DNA of 64,000 nucleotides from Cercis canadensis (GCA_003255065.1 QAOA01006669.1:62001-126000), one strand, 5' to 3'. Shown: positions 44,111-56,570, counted from the first letter of the stretch. Notes: a model not told the origin generated them from the letters alone. Translations and numbers: made by a program.

Positions 44111-46527
44111 AAGATTTAGCCTGAAGGAAGCTTCATGGAAATTGTTTGTGCAATACAATTTTGGAAAAATTGCTAATGGGGGCTTCTTAATCTTATTTTT
44201 GCATGAAAAAAATATAAATTAAAGGAACTGAAGTGTGCAATTCGGTTAAGGCATTTTTGAGAAAATTTATTAGATTTTTCACATGCCAAGGCTAAAGGAA
44301 AGTGGGAGGAAGATGCAAAAGGGGTATGAAATGATCAAACTACCCTAAACTTGCTCTCCAAGTTGAGAGAGCTGATTGCATAAGAAAAAAAGAGAGGAGA
44401 GAGCCTCATAATATGCTCTCAAGGTGAAAACAAGAAGGAAGAGAGAGAACTTGAAAAAATAGATCAAAGAGAGGAAAGTTGAGAGTTCTTAATATTCTTA
44501 GAAGGAAAAACAAGAAACCAAGAGTGATTTGAGCTTCTTGGAGTTGAGTTCTACACCTTTGAGCAAGGAAAATGAGTTTTCTTAAAGAACACTAGGTAAC
44601 CTTTACTATTCTCTTGATTTCTTGTCATTCTCTTGTGGGTATTTTTTGTTTGAATCTATGTAAAATGTATGTTTCTTTTTGTTTCCCTCTTGAATGTCTC
44701 TATTTCATTTTTATTCCATGAGTTTCATTTCGATTTTTGTTGTTTTTCTCCTCTTTTAAATATCCTCTTGATATTTTGGTTTAGGGAAATTATGTTTAAT
44801 TTCTATTTTGATTGTGGTTGGGTACTTAGTTTATTGTTGTTTTGCTTATTTTTATCATATGACATAATTTTTGTTTTGGGTTTATCTTTTTTTAGCATGG
44901 TCTTGGTTGATGATATTGTACGTTTTACAGGTTTGCTGCCCTATTATTGTTTTGGTACCATTTGCCATGTATTGTTAGACTAAGCATGCTTCTTGTGGAT
45001 TTCTTTTTGAGTATTTTGTTTTGTTTTTTGCCTTTATTTTTTTAAATGTGTTTTAGGGTTCTTAATTAAAAATCAAAATGATGTTTGACCTTTCTTGAAA
45101 ACTTTGTGTTTTAGTCTTAATCTCTTGACTATTGTCATGTTTAAAATCAAATTAGTCAATTGGGATAGTAATTATCAAATTTGGTTTCTAAATGGTCATT
45201 CTCGGACTTGTCAGTCCAACACTGACAGTGGTCGGTCTTTTCATCATAACATTGGTGTTACAACCCCCAATGACATGGTTCTTATCATGTTAGAACCCTA
45301 AGATACGTATATTACATGTCTATAAATTTCATATTTTTTGCATGTCTCATTTGCTCACAGTTTTAATTTGAAAATGGTTGTTTTAACTGTACTATGAAAT
45401 TCTCAATTGATTCTAGCAGTGTTCTATTTTTTGGCCATAATTTGAGTTAAGGAGATTATTTTTGTATGATTTTTTATTATTTAAACCATAAGATGTTTTT
45501 CTATATCATGTAAAATTTTGGGGTCAAATTGTATTAGCATGCATTCTCAGATTTCTTTACAAGTTTTCCCTATTTTATGTTTTGTTTTCTGTCTTTGTTG
45601 TTCTATTTTATTTATTTTGTCTTGTGTTTACTTGTTGTCCTTTATTCATTTTTTAAAACCATTTGCATGCTAATTAAGAGTGTGTGTTGATTGTCCTATT
45701 TAACTAAATGTTGTTTCTTTACTTTATATGTCATTTTCATGGTTTTATTTTGATTCTTAATGACTGTCATGTGCTTTAATATTGTATACATTTTCACTAT
45801 AAGTTGACATGTTCCCTGTTTTATTTTGTCATTCATTGTGATTTGTTATGGCTGCTCAATTGCTTATACATATGTGACCTTTAATTTCTTATTTTTGAGT
45901 CAACTAATGTGTGTTCCATGTGGAAGGAAATCATAATCCTTGGATCATTAGCAAAATCCTAAGGCGATTTTGGAGGCTTTGAGAGCTTTTGTTTATTTTG
46001 ATTGTATTTTCTAATTATGTACCCCTCTCATTGTACAAGGAAAAATATTGTAATGCTTAAAATCATGCATTTGCATTGCATATAAAAAATATATCTGTGT
46101 TTGCATGCCCCTTCACTTATCATGGAAGGATAGGGCGAGTCAGTTCTATATAAGATGTCTTTTTCTATCCGACCTAGGTGAAGATAGAGTCACCCTAGAT
46201 GGTTGCTTTATGCGATAAATGAGTGAAATGATTTAGGTCTCGATAGAGAAATCATGCATTGCACGTTTAAATTCTTTTTTTACTTTTGTTTGATATTCTA
46301 GTAATTGTATTTATTATTTTGAGGTAAATAAAATACACAATTTGGCCATATTTATGTTCGCACAATTAGTTTAGGGTAACCATCCTTAGACGGATGTTGT
46401 GGGGTACCTAACACTTTTCCTATGCATAAACAGACTCCTAGACCCTCTCTAGTTCGCAAACCATTTTTTTTAATTAAAAAAAAAAGTTTTCCAATTGTTT
46501 CCCTTTTTCTTAATATAATTAGTGGTG

Positions 46528-46585
46528 ACTTTAAGTTTTTTTTCAAATTTTTTTNGACTTTAAGTTTTTTTTCAATTTTTTTTTT
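46528..46585. repeat. Short duplication across an assembly N (46555)
   Basis: GACTTTAAGTTTTTTTTCAA followed by a T run occurs on both sides of the N. The join lies in a T-rich stretch near the LTR end. Confidence 0.65.
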
Positions 46586-46634
46586 CTTTAAGTCTGTCAT
46601 TCACGTCGTAGTAACCTTCGAGTATATTGTGACA

Positions 46635-46653
46635 GTTTAGCGACTCTACTGGG
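46635..46653 (+). other. Primer binding site of the Tat/Ogre element
   Basis: GTTTAGCGACTCTACTGGG directly follows the LTR end. Tat/Ogre elements carry TTGGCGACTC..CTGGGGA here, which I recall as complementary to a tRNA-Arg. The same site with other changes occurs at 56550. Confidence 0.65.
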
Positions 46654-47879
46654 AAAAGTTAAAAATTCAAGCCAAAAAAATCGGTTGTGCGAACTTAATA
46701 TGACCTTGTGTATTTTCTTTACCCCTAAATTTTCTTTTATTTTGTCTTTTCTTCTTTGCTGATAGATTCTATTTTTGGTTATGTTATTTGCTTATTTTTA
46801 CATTTGTAGATAGTTTATTACTGTTGCATATTTCTTGTATTTTCTTGTAGTTTGGTAGTTTATGGTAGATGTAGGATGAAATTTGTATATTTCTCCCGCA
46901 CATACTGCGCACTAACATTGTAACCTTGCACACTACTCATAAGTTTTGTACCCAGGCCATTTTAAACCTAGGATTAGAAGAGAACCTAGTGTTATTACTG
47001 GGAGGTTTATCCTTCGGTGGTTTACATGAAAGCTTCTGCTCAGATTGTGGATCATCTTACTGATTTGGGTAAGCAAATGAGTTATCCCCTTATGAACCAG
47101 GTTAATAGGGTGTGATCTCCATCATTTTGGTGGGGGTAGTCTGCAGTACCTTGGACTTTCAGGATATTAGCACTCATCGCCAAACCATACATGTAGTTTG
47201 ATTATAGATGTCGTTCAATTCAAGATAGACCTTGGCCATTAAGCTGGAAATCTTAAACCGAAGGTTGATCATTTCATAAGACAAGGGGAGAAGCTCATTT
47301 TTCTTCTCAGATGTTTAACATTATTTATTTATTTATTTCATTTTGATGATTCATTCCGCTTTGCTTAATTGTCAGGGAGTAATATAGAGAGATAAATTGT
47401 TAGTATGGCTACTCAAGATCTAACTTTTTCACATCCTTTTAAAGCATTTATGAGAGACGCTCAAGCACAACAAGCAAAAAAAGGGAATTGTTTGCCTAGT
47501 TGTCAAGGCTATTTTGCTTGTTGTGTAATGTCTTTCATGAGGAGATGAATATTTTCATGGAATTCATTCGTATCAATCTATTTTTGTAGGGAGCTATATG
47601 TTCTTACAAAATGGATTAATAGTAGCATTTCAATGAATGCTTGTGTGAAGGCGTGAAAATTTTTGTGACCATAGTTTTGAAAGCGATGCTAACAATTCAT
47701 CAATCAATGAACTTTTTCTTAGTATTTTTCTTCTAATTATTATTTATATATTATTTTTTATTTTCTTGCATGCTAGAGGAAAAAGATAATTCATAATTGG
47801 TCGTTCAAAGAAATTTACGCTTAATAAAAAAAACTCAATTAAAAGGTCAATCGTATTAAAAGCCAAAACCATTACAATC
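46654..47879. other. Leader of the Tat/Ogre element
   Basis: Noncoding leader. Parts of it (TGTAGGATGA..., TTTACATGAAAGCTT) match the leader of the second Tat element at about 56773-56960. No extra ORF upstream of gag, as known in Ogre, is visible. Confidence 0.55.
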
Positions 47880-50030
47880 ATGGAACAAACTCAGAATCAG
47901 AATAGAGATTTTGGGGCTAAGCTAGATGGAACAAATGGTCAGATGGATGAAATATTGAAATTGCTTACTGAAAGTCTAAAGCTGAAGGGGGTGTCTGAAG
48001 GCCAAAGTAATACTACAATTTCTCTGATTTCTCAAATAACTCTATTTTTATCATTGCCCTCAAATGAGCCAATTTCTTCAACATCCCAATTTACTCCAAT
48101 GTGGGGTATGCCTCCACACGTGATAACTCATACATCTACCCATATGTATGGATTTGATCCAAATGTTACAATTCCACTTATCACCCAATCATCGGACACC
48201 CGATACACTATGCTGCCACCACCTTCGATTTAAGTTGCGTACCCAATTGAAGTTGCCTTCAATCCAAATAAGAACCAATGTGGTGTTTTCACCATGTCTC
48301 TAATTCCACCAACCAAAATCTACCATTGACCATGCATTTTGAGAAAGGAAATGAGGGGCATGAGAAGGAGAAGCAAATGTATGACCAAAAAGAGAAGTTC
48401 TTTTGGTGCTGTAGGAATAAAACAATTAGGGAAAAGTCTTAAAAACCCCTATTCAACTATGCTCTTGTTGCACTTTACCCCCCATGCTTTAAAAACGTAG
48501 GAAAGACCTCCTTGAACTTTCAAAATGTGCACTTTATCCCCTGACCCTGACGTCCGTCCATTAATGTGCACATAATGTGATTAATCTGGGCCATAGTATA
48601 ATTTTATAGGGGTAAAAATAAAAATAAATTTATAAAAAGTGGGGTCAAAAAGTAACATTCAAAGAGTTTTAGGGTCAAATTATAATTTTCAAATCCCTTC
48701 TTCCGTCCATTAATGGACGAACGTTAGGGTCGTGGGGGGGTAAAGTGCACATTTTGAAAGTTCAAGGAGGTTTTTCCTACGTTTTTGAAGCATGTGGGGT
48801 AAAGTGCAATAAGAGCATAGTTCAAGGAGATTTTTAGGATTTTTTCCAAACAATTATGACTTACTCCAAATGTGTCAGTCTCCAGAGATTTTAAACTTCT
48901 TGAGTTTCAAAAGTATGATGGTACAAGTAATCCAAAATTTTACCTGGTGTCATATATTACTGAAATGACTGCTATAGAGGAGGATGAGTTGGTAATGATT
49001 CATTTTTTCCCGAAGAGTCTAACTGGTGCTGCTTATAATTGGTTAATGAATCTGGATCATACCAAGATATAGAGTTAGGCAGATTTGACAAATGCCTTCT
49101 TGAAGCAGTACAAGTTTAACTATGATATTGCTCTTACAAGAGAGCAATTGAAGAATATGCAAAAGAAAGGGGATGAGTCATTCCGAGAGTATGCACAAAA
49201 ATAAAGGACTTTAGCTTCAGAAGTTCAACCTCCATTTCTTGATTCTGAATTGTGCTATATCTTTTCCCCCACTTTATTCGTAATAAACACCAAATTCTCT
49301 ACCATCCTTAACACCATTTGTCCCAACTTACCAAGTTCCACCATAGAATCATCCCCAAAACTATCCAACAACACATCTACCCACTAGGCCAAATTACCAA
49401 GGTTTCAGGAACCAACCTCATCCCCTTTTTAAAGATGAACTTTTTTCCCAAATTTTCATAACCAAAGCCGAATTGTTTAGGCAATTGTGTGAGGCCCATG
49501 TAATGGCCCCTCGACTTACAAACCCCCTCCAACCACCTTTCCGTCATTAGTATAACTCAAATCTCAAATGTGAATATCATAGGGGCATAGTTGGCCACTC
49601 AATTGAAGATTGCCCTGCCTTCAGGCATAGCATGTTGTATTTGATTAAACAATGAGTGATTAAGCTTGAGCAGATCAGAGTTAGACCTAATGTAGAATCT
49701 AACACTTTGCCAAATCATGAGGCAGGGGCTGGTGTGAATGTCATTACTGGACAATTGATGAGTGTTAAGAAAATCACCAATATTAAGATTCCTATGAAAA
49801 ATGTATGGGAGAGCTTGAAAGCAGCTAGTTATAACTTGAGTATCCATTGTAAAGGGGTGAATGAAGAAGATAAATATGACAGTGATTCATTCTATGAACA
49901 TCATCAGAGCTTGGGTCATGATGTAGAGAATTGTTGGGACTTCAAACGCCAGACACAAAAATTGATTTTTTTAGGTATTTTGAGGCTTGAAAGAATAACA
50001 GTGTTGTTAATGGAGAGATCAACGTTATAG
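47880..50030 (+). pseudogene. Tat/Ogre gag, interrupted by a MITE
   Basis: ATG at 47880 opens MEQTQNQNRDFGAKLDGTNG and QMDEILKLLTE, then FTPMWGMPPHVI and TIPLITQSSDTRYTMLPPPS. After the MITE (48429-48847) the gag core follows: FKLLEFQKYDGTSNPKFYL, MIHFFPKSLTGAAYNWLM, FLKQYKFNYDIALTREQLKN and DESFREYAQK. Frameshifted remains cover 49200-49650; then PNHEAGAGVNVITG and HHQSLGHDVENCWDFK close the gag. This order matches gag of the Tat lineage. Stops at 48232 and 49070, and frameshifts near 49250 and 49970, make it inactive. Confidence 0.85.
48429..48847. mobile_element. Mutator-type MITE in the Tat gag
   Basis: A 419-bp element with inverted ends GGGAAAAGTCTTAAAAACCC and, reversed, GGAAAAAATCCTAAAAATCT, followed inward by CTTTCAAAATGTGCACTTTA on both arms. 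A perfect 9-bp target duplication AAACAATTA flanks it (48420-48428 and 48848-48856). The 9-bp duplication and the similarity of its arms to the TIRs at 768-2213 place it with Mutator-like elements. Almost the whole element is a palindrome around ~48640. Confidence 0.85.
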
Positions 50031-50119
50031 GGAATAAGCCACTAGTTTTCACACCTTTCATTCTTAAAGTATTGCCAAGTCCATAATTTAGTCAAGCATA
50101 ACCATATGTCATCATACAA

Positions 50120-51020
50120 ATGCCAACTCTTTTTTCTTCTGAGAGTAATCATGCAGTGCCATGGAACTATGGGGTAAAGGTAGTATCTACCAAGGAGGAA
50201 GCTCTGACGGAGAGTTTTGATGAGTTGAATTTGAAAAATGAAGGAGAGTCGAGTGCAATTACCAACGTAGTAAGGATCAGGGGAATAGCCAGAAGTGGAA
50301 AGTGTTATCTTCTGGAAGAATTAGACCACCAAAGAAAAAGGAAAAGTTATGAATGAAGGAAGAGAACATATCCTAGTCAAAGGAGGAGATAATCAAGAGG
50401 GATACAATAAGGAATAGGAATTTTTGAAAATAATGAGACATAGTGAGTATGACGTGGTCGAGCAAATGAAGAAAACTCTGGCTCGTATCTCTCTATTGTC
50501 TCTTATTGTGAGTTCAGAATCCCATAGAAAAGCCTTGTAGAAATTCTTAGGTCAAGCTTATGTCCGTCCAAACATCACTCCAGAGAAGTTTGAAAATATG
50601 GTGAACTTAATCCGGAATGTTAGCATGATCTCGTTCTCTGATGAAGAACTTATGTCAGGTACGAGCAACCACACTAAGACCCTTCACATTACTTTGAAAT
50701 GTGAAGGATATATGGTGGCAAAGGTTTTGATTAACAATGGGTCGGCCCTAAATACACTTCCTTATTCGACTTTGATGCAGTTACCAGTAAACTCATCTCT
50801 TATGCAAGCTAGCAGCATGGTGCTGAGAGCTTTTGATGGAACTAGAATGGAGGTGCTCAGAGATATCCCACTACAGCTTGAAATTAGGCCTTGCAAGTTT
50901 GATGTCTTTTTTCAAGTAATGGACATAGAACTTGCTTACACAATGTTGTTGTGAAGGCTATGGATACACGTTGTTGGAGTAGTACCATTTACTTTGCACT
51001 AGAGGTTGAAGTATGTGAAT
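50120..51020 (+). pseudogene. Tat/Ogre aspartic protease region
   Basis: The linker shows VPWNYGVKVVSTKEEAL and ITNVVRIRGIARSGKCY; then SEYDVVEQMKKTLARISLLS and SESHRKAL lead to the protease: HTKTLHITLKCEGYMVAKV, LINNGSALNTLPYSTLMQLP, MVLRAFDGTRMEV. The active-site motif in this lineage is (V/L)(L/V)(I/V)DNGSSLN; here Asp is Asn, so the protease would be inactive. The downstream block RLWIHVVGVVPFTLHQRLKY, after a stop, is the usual end of the domain. Confidence 0.8.
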
Positions 51021-51770
51021 GATGAAGGGTGATAACCGTAAAAAGGGAAGAGGAGATGCTTGTGAGCAAGCCCAGTTCTTTACCATACGTGGAATCAACA
51101 GAGCAAGCACTAGAATCTTCTTTTCAATCTTTGGAATTAGACTAGTGCAATGTGAAAAAGTCATAAAGGAGAGAGGATGTCAACTAGGTGGTAGCCAGAA
51201 TCATGAAGAATAATGATTTTTAGATTGGGAAAGGCTTGGGGGTCAATCTACAAGGCATTAACGTGCCTATTTCGATTCCCGAGAATGTCGGCAAGCAAGG
51301 GTTAGGATATAAGCCCTCTGAGATGAGTTGTTAGAATATCCACATTTGCAAAAAAAATGCCGAAAGGGAGAAGCAAGGAGGATCCCTTACCTTCAAGAGA
51401 CCTTTGCTACATCAATTGTTACCCATGGGTCTATGCATACTATGAATACCTTAAAAGGTAATCGTGAGAGAAGCTGTTCGGTCTGGCCTTACGGTGATGA
51501 GGAACAATTAAACAACTGGGAGATGGAGTCAATGCCAGACGTGGTTCATTTTGAGTAATAATTGTCTATGCTATTTTATTTTCATGTGACTGAAGTCCAA
51601 AGCCATTTAAATTCTATCATGTGATGTAATGGACCATGTTTTATTTAAAAGTCTTTAATGAAGTAGTTTTCATGGAGCTTTGATATTCTTTTTCCTGTCA
51701 TTTTTATTCTTACTCTATTCTTCATTTGTTAATCCTCGTCATATTTGTTATTTATCCCCTAGGAGTCTTG
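51021..51770. pseudogene. Degenerate link between protease and RT of the Tat element
   Basis: Short frames with many stops (for example ESMPDVVHFE near 51530) correspond in position to the spacer between protease and RT. I see no domain in it. Confidence 0.4.
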
Positions 51771-53405
51771 TTAGCATGGATCTACTACCCTAAGAAGAGG
51801 CTCCCGTATGTTCAATAATTAATTCTCATATTGAATTTGATGTGGAGGGTTACAATTCTAATGAAGACAAAGAACTTTCTGGTAAATTTGTAAAAATGGT
51901 CGAGTCATCTGAAAAGGCAATAATTACCTACAATAAAGAAGTCCATATAATAAACTTGGACACTAAGGAAGAAAAGAGGAAATTGAAATTTGTAGGCAAC
52001 TCGAAAAAAGAAGAAATGATTGCTCTATTCAAAGAGTACTTGGATGTTTCTGCCTAGTCCTACCAAGACATGTCGGGTCATGACCCTAGTATCGTATCTC
52101 ATAAGATCCCATTGCATCTTGATTGCAAACTGATCAAACAAAAGTTGAGACGGATGAAGCCAGAAATGTCCAACAAGATAAAAGAAGAAGTGATCAAGCA
52201 AATAGAGACAAGTTTCTTAGAAGTGTCCATTTATCTTGATTGGGTTGCTTATATAGTTCCAGTACCTAAGAATGATGGACGGGTAAGAGTATGTGTAGAC
52301 TTTCGGGATCTGAACAGAGCCAGTCCTAAAGATGATTTTTCTTTGCCTCATATAGATGTGTTGGTAGACAATATAGCCAGAAATCATCGGTATTCATTCA
52401 TGTACAGATACTCAAGATACAATCAAATTCTTATGGCTGAGGAAAACAAAGAGAAGACTACGTTCATTACTCATTGGGGGCACATATTTTTATAGAGTAA
52501 TGTTGTTTGGGTTGAAGAATGCTGGGGCAACCTATCAAAGGGCTATGGTGGCTTTATTTCATGACATAATGCATAAAGAGATTGAAGTTTATATGGATGA
52601 TATGGTGGCTAAGTCAAAGGAGGGGGAAAGCCATGTGAACATTCTCTAAAAGCTATTTGAAAGATTGAGACAGTAAAAGCTAAGGTTAAATCCCACCAAA
52701 TGCAATTTCAATGTAACAACCGAGAAATTGTTGGGCTTTATTGTTAGCAGAAAAGGGACTGAAGTGGCTTTAGATAAGGCTAAAGCAATTCGAGAAATGC
52801 CACCTCCAATGTTAGAAAAGGAAGTGCATAGTTTCCTTGGAAAACTCAACTACATATCCATATTCATCTATAACCTCACCTATACATGTGAGCCTATCTT
52901 CAAGCTCTTAAAGAAACATAATCCAGGTGAATGGAATGAGCAATGCCAAGAAGCTTTTGAGAAGGTCAAAGAGTATTTGCTTAATCCTCTGGTGCTTGTG
53001 CTTCAAATTCCAGGGAAACCTCTTATTATGTACTTGACTGTGTTGCAAGAGTCAATGAGAAATGTATTAGGGCAGCACGATGAAGGAGGAAAGAAAGAGA
53101 GAGTAATTTATTACTTGAGTAAGGAGTTCACTAATTATGAGACAAGATATGCTCTCATAGAGAAGACTTGTTGCACTTTAGTCTGGGTGGCTACTAGGCT
53201 TAAACAGTATATGTTGTATCATACCACTTGGCTCATCTCTTGTATGGATCCTGTCAAGTTCATCTTTGAAAAACCTTATCTCTCTAGGTGGTTAGCAAAG
53301 TGGCAAATTGTCCTTTCTGAGTATGACATGGTGTATATGACTAAGAAGGTAGTAAAAGGGAGTGTAATTACTGATCATTTGGCTGAAAGCCCTATTGATG
53401 ATTAG
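51771..53405 (+). pseudogene. Tat/Ogre reverse transcriptase and first RNase H
   Basis: Two frames. The first (to 52495) has EMIALFKEYLDVSA, a stop for W, SYQDMSGHDPSIVSHKIPLH, KQKLRRMKPEMSNKIKEEV, VPVPKNDGRVRVCVDFRDLN and RASPKDDFSLPHIDVLVDN. After a frameshift near 52490 the second gives FGLKNAGATYQRAMVALFHD, active site VYMDDMVAKS, GFIVSRKGTEV, then FLGKLNYIS and CEPIFKLLKK. RNase H 1 follows: PLIMYLTVLQESMRNVLGQH, VIYYLSKEFTNYETRY, EKTCCTLVWV, LRSWLAKWQ-like SRWLAKWQIVLSEYDMVY, and GSVITDHLAE. Stops occur at 52055, 52648 and 52675. The catalytic RT Asp pair is present. This is the best preserved pol segment in the window. Confidence 0.9.
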
Positions 53406-53429
53406 TAACCCATAAAATTCGAATTCCTA

Positions 53430-54000
53430 GATGAAGACATTCTTGCAATTGAAGAGGATACTGGGGAAGAAGAAGCTAGATGGAAGATGTACTTTGATAA
53501 GGCGGTAAATGTGTATGGGAAAGGGATAAGAGCTGTTATTGTATCCCCAAAAGGAAAACAATTCCCGATAGTCATCAAGTTAGAATTTGATTGTACCAAT
53601 AATGTGGCTAAATATAAAGCTTGTGTGAGGGGTTTGCAAGCAGCCCTGGATTTAAAAATTGGCACTTGGGATGTTTTCGGAGATTCTGCACTTATCATTT
53701 ATCAAGTGAAAAGAGAATGACAAACTAAAGACCCAAAATTAATCCTGTACTAGAAATATTTGACACAGTTGGTTGAGAAATTAGAGGATATCACATTTTC
53801 TCATTTCACTCGTGACAAAAATCAGTTCGCTAACGCCTTAGCAACTCTGGCGGTAATGACCAAGCTCGATTGTGGAATAGTTATGCAACCTGTACAAGTG
53901 AAATTAGAAGATAAGTCCGCCTATTGTTCAAATGTAGAAGAAGAGCTTGACAGTCTTCCTTGGTATCATGATATCATGCAACACATCAAACTCAGAGATT
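53430..54000 (+). pseudogene. Second (archaeal-type) RNase H of the Tat/Ogre element
   Basis: After an acidic link (EEDTGEEEARWKMYFDKAVN) come GKGIRAVIVSPKGKQFPIVI, KLEFDCTNNVAKYKACVRGL, QAALDLKI and VFGDSALIIYQV, then HFTRDKNQFANALATLAVM. The G.G...V..SP, NN.AEY.A...GL and GDS.L motifs are those of the extra RNase H that marks the Tat lineage. Glu in the NN(V/I)AEY motif is Lys here, so a catalytic position is lost. A stop at 53718 interrupts it. Confidence 0.85.
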
Positions 54001-54664
54001 ACCCAACTGGGGCAAATGAAAACGATAAAAAGATTATCTGGCGTATGGTGCTAGGTTTCTTTTTTAGCAGAGAGATTCTTTAAAATAAAAATCATGATGA
54101 CACTTTCTTGCGGTGTGTTGATGCAAAGGAAGCTAATCATATCTTGAGTGCCATTCATCATGGAATATGTGTCACTCATGCCAATGGTCATATGATGGCT
54201 CAAAAAGTCCTAAGAGCTGGGTATTATTGGATGACAACAGAGAGAGATTGCATCAATTACTTCAAAAAATGCCATAAATGCCAGATTTATGCAAATCACA
54301 TCAATGCTCCACCATTTCCTGTTCATAATTTGACAACACCTTGGTTGTTCTTGATGTAGGGAATTGATGTCATAGGATCTATTAATCCAAAGGCCTTTAA
54401 CGGGCATCGTTTCATCTTGGTTGCAATTGATTATTTCACAAAATGGGTGGAAGCGGCTTCAGATGTGAAAGTGACCCAGGGAGCGGTTGCTAAATTTTTA
54501 AAGATGAACATTATTTGTCAATATGGGCAACTTGAGAGGATCATGACAGACAATGCCCCAAATTTGAATGGGATTGAAATATAAAAGTTGTGCAAACAGT
54601 TTGCAATTAAGCATCACAATTCTTCACCCTATAGGCACAAATGAATGGGGCTGTTGAGACGGTT
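54001..54664 (+). pseudogene. Tat/Ogre integrase, truncated
   Basis: The zinc finger region reads HILSAIHHGICVTHANGHMM, then GYYWMTTERDCINYFKKCHK with CQIY. The catalytic core begins GIDVIGSINPKAFNGHRFIL and VAIDYFTKWVEA; next RIMTDNAPNLNG and FAIKHHNSSPYR. First and second Asp of the DDE triad (GIDV and TDNA) are present; the sequence stops right after the equivalent of QMNGAVE at 54664, so the C-terminal domain is missing. Beyond lies a repeat-rich junction with Tat LTR D'. Confidence 0.85.
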
Positions 54665-56549
54665 TGCTTTTAATCTTTTGGTTTTTGCTTCTAATCTTTT
54701 GAGACAATTTGCAATCTTTTGGTTTTTGCTTCTAATCTTGCATAATTTGGATCTTTGGCTTCTATTTCCTCTTTGAGCGTATTTAGTTTTTTTTGAAAGT
54801 TTTGATTATGTTTTGGTTTGATCTTGGATGAGATAGTTGATCCTTGCATGTCTTGCGTTTGAGTTTTCTTGATTTGGTTTTATATTATACATTTTTGGGT
54901 TTGAAGACAGTTTTTCCTAGCAATCCTCGATTTTTATTTTATATCTGGGGCTGTAGAACTCTGATTCAGGTGATTTTTGATTTATTAGAATGAAGAGATG
55001 TGTTTCTTCCACATATATTTATTCTCAGAATTTATGCATGTGTACCATACTCCCAATTTTTAATTAAAGTTGACTATTTTTCTATTACTGCGGGTTTGTC
55101 AGTTTTCCTTGGCAACCTTCAATGTTTATTTTTTAAATGGAGTTGTAGAGCTTCAATTTGCATAATTCTTATCTCTGTAGGATCCTAAGACATATTTCTT
55201 TTGCATATATTTTGTTTATAAATTTTTCATGTCGTATTTATTCCCAGTTTCATTTTGAAATTGTTAGTTTTTTCGGCACTGTTGAATTGCTGGTGAATTT
55301 TGGCAGTGTTTATTCTTTTTGTTGAAACTGGAGCTGCAGGGTTCCATTTTGCATGATTTTTTATTCTTTGGATTTTTGAAACATGTATCTTTGTTATATA
55401 TGAATCATCTAATGTGTGTTCTATGTGAGAGGGGATCACAATCATTGGGCCATTAGCTAAACCCTAAGGCGATTCGAATGCTCAGAGAGCTCTTGTTTAT
55501 TTTGATTTCATTTTTCAATTATGTACCCCTCTCCTATTGGACAAGAAAAATTATTATAATATCTATACTCATATATTTGGATAGCATTTAGGAATGTTAT
55601 TGATCGATTAATATCCATAGGCCCATTTACCTATCATAGAGGGATAAGGTGATCTATGTACATATCAGGTGGCTCACTCTATCATTCCTAGGTAAGGATA
55701 GGCGCCAGCCCAGAGAACGCCATATGCGAGGAATGGGTAGAATGATTTAGGGCACGTTAGTTCATGCATAGCACGTTTAGATTCTTTATTTTTTAAAATT
55801 TTTTTTTAGATATTTATGCAATGCATTTATTATTTTGGGATAAATAAAATACATTGTTGGTTATATTATATTCGCATAATTAATTTCGAGTAACCATTTT
55901 TTGAACAGGTGTTGTGGGGTGCCTAACACCTTCCCCACACACAAACTGACTCATGAATCTTCTCTGGTTCACAGATAGTTTTTTTTTGTTATTTAAGAAT
56001 AAAAAATGAGTTTTTCAATTGTCCCCCATTTTCTCAATACAATTGGTGGCAACTCCAATTTTTTTTTCGAAAACTAATTTTTGTTTAAAGTCCGACATCC
56101 ATGTTGCGGNGTAAGGATAGGCGCCAGCCCAGAGAACGCCATATGCGAGGAATGGGTAGAACGATTTAGGGCACGTTAGTTCATGCATAGCACGTTTAGA
56201 TTCTTTATTTTTTAAAATTTTTTTTTTAGATATTTATGCAATGCATTTATTATTTTGGGATAAATAAAATACATTGTTGGTTATATTATATTCGCATAAT
56301 TAATTTCGGGTAACCATTTTTTGAACGGGTGTTGTGGGGTGCCTAACACCTTCCCCACACACAAACTGACTCATGAATCTTCTCTGGTTCACAGATAGTT
56401 TTTTTTGTTATTTAAAAATAAAAAATGAGTTTTTCAATTGTCCCCCATTTTCTCAATACAATTGGTGGCAACTCCAATTTTTTTTTCGAAAAATTTTTGT
56501 TTAAAGTCCGACATCCATGTTGCGGCTACTCTTTAGGTACATTATGACA
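54665..56549 (+). mobile_element. LTR of the second Tat element (subfamily D', 5' end missing)
   Basis: It ends ...TACATTATGACA at 56549 with a Tat-type primer site directly after. The second half (about 55380 on) matches LTR D near 21820-22540, for example GCCTAACACCTTCCC. The first half matches 26650-27290. The first 100 bp hold a doubled phrase (CTTTTGGTTTTTGCTTCTAA at about 54676 and 54717). The TG end is absent, being replaced by integrase sequence of the first Tat element. A 417-bp assembly duplication lies in it. Confidence 0.75.
55692..56525. repeat. Direct duplication across an assembly N (56110)
   Basis: About 417 bp before the N (GTAAGGATAGGCGCC ... CATGTTGCGG) reappear after it with very few changes. 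The copies abut the N exactly, which points to contig overlap rather than a true repeat. Confidence 0.8.
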
Positions 56550-56570
56550 GTTTGACGACTCTACTAGGGA
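56550..56570 (+). other. Primer binding site of the second Tat element
   Basis: GTTTGACGACTCTACTAGGG follows the LTR end directly and is a variant of the site at 46635. Confidence 0.65.

Larger units (their letters stand above)
43430..46634 (+). mobile_element. 5' LTR of a Tat/Ogre-type element (family D, copy 2)
   Basis: It begins TGTAAACACCATATTTTGTC and ends ...TATTGTGACA, followed at once by a Tat-type primer site. It matches the solo LTR at 19715 along its length. Two assembly Ns (44053, 46555) with short direct duplications lie in it, so the true length is a little under the 3205 bp counted here. Long LTRs are typical of this lineage. Confidence 0.85.
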
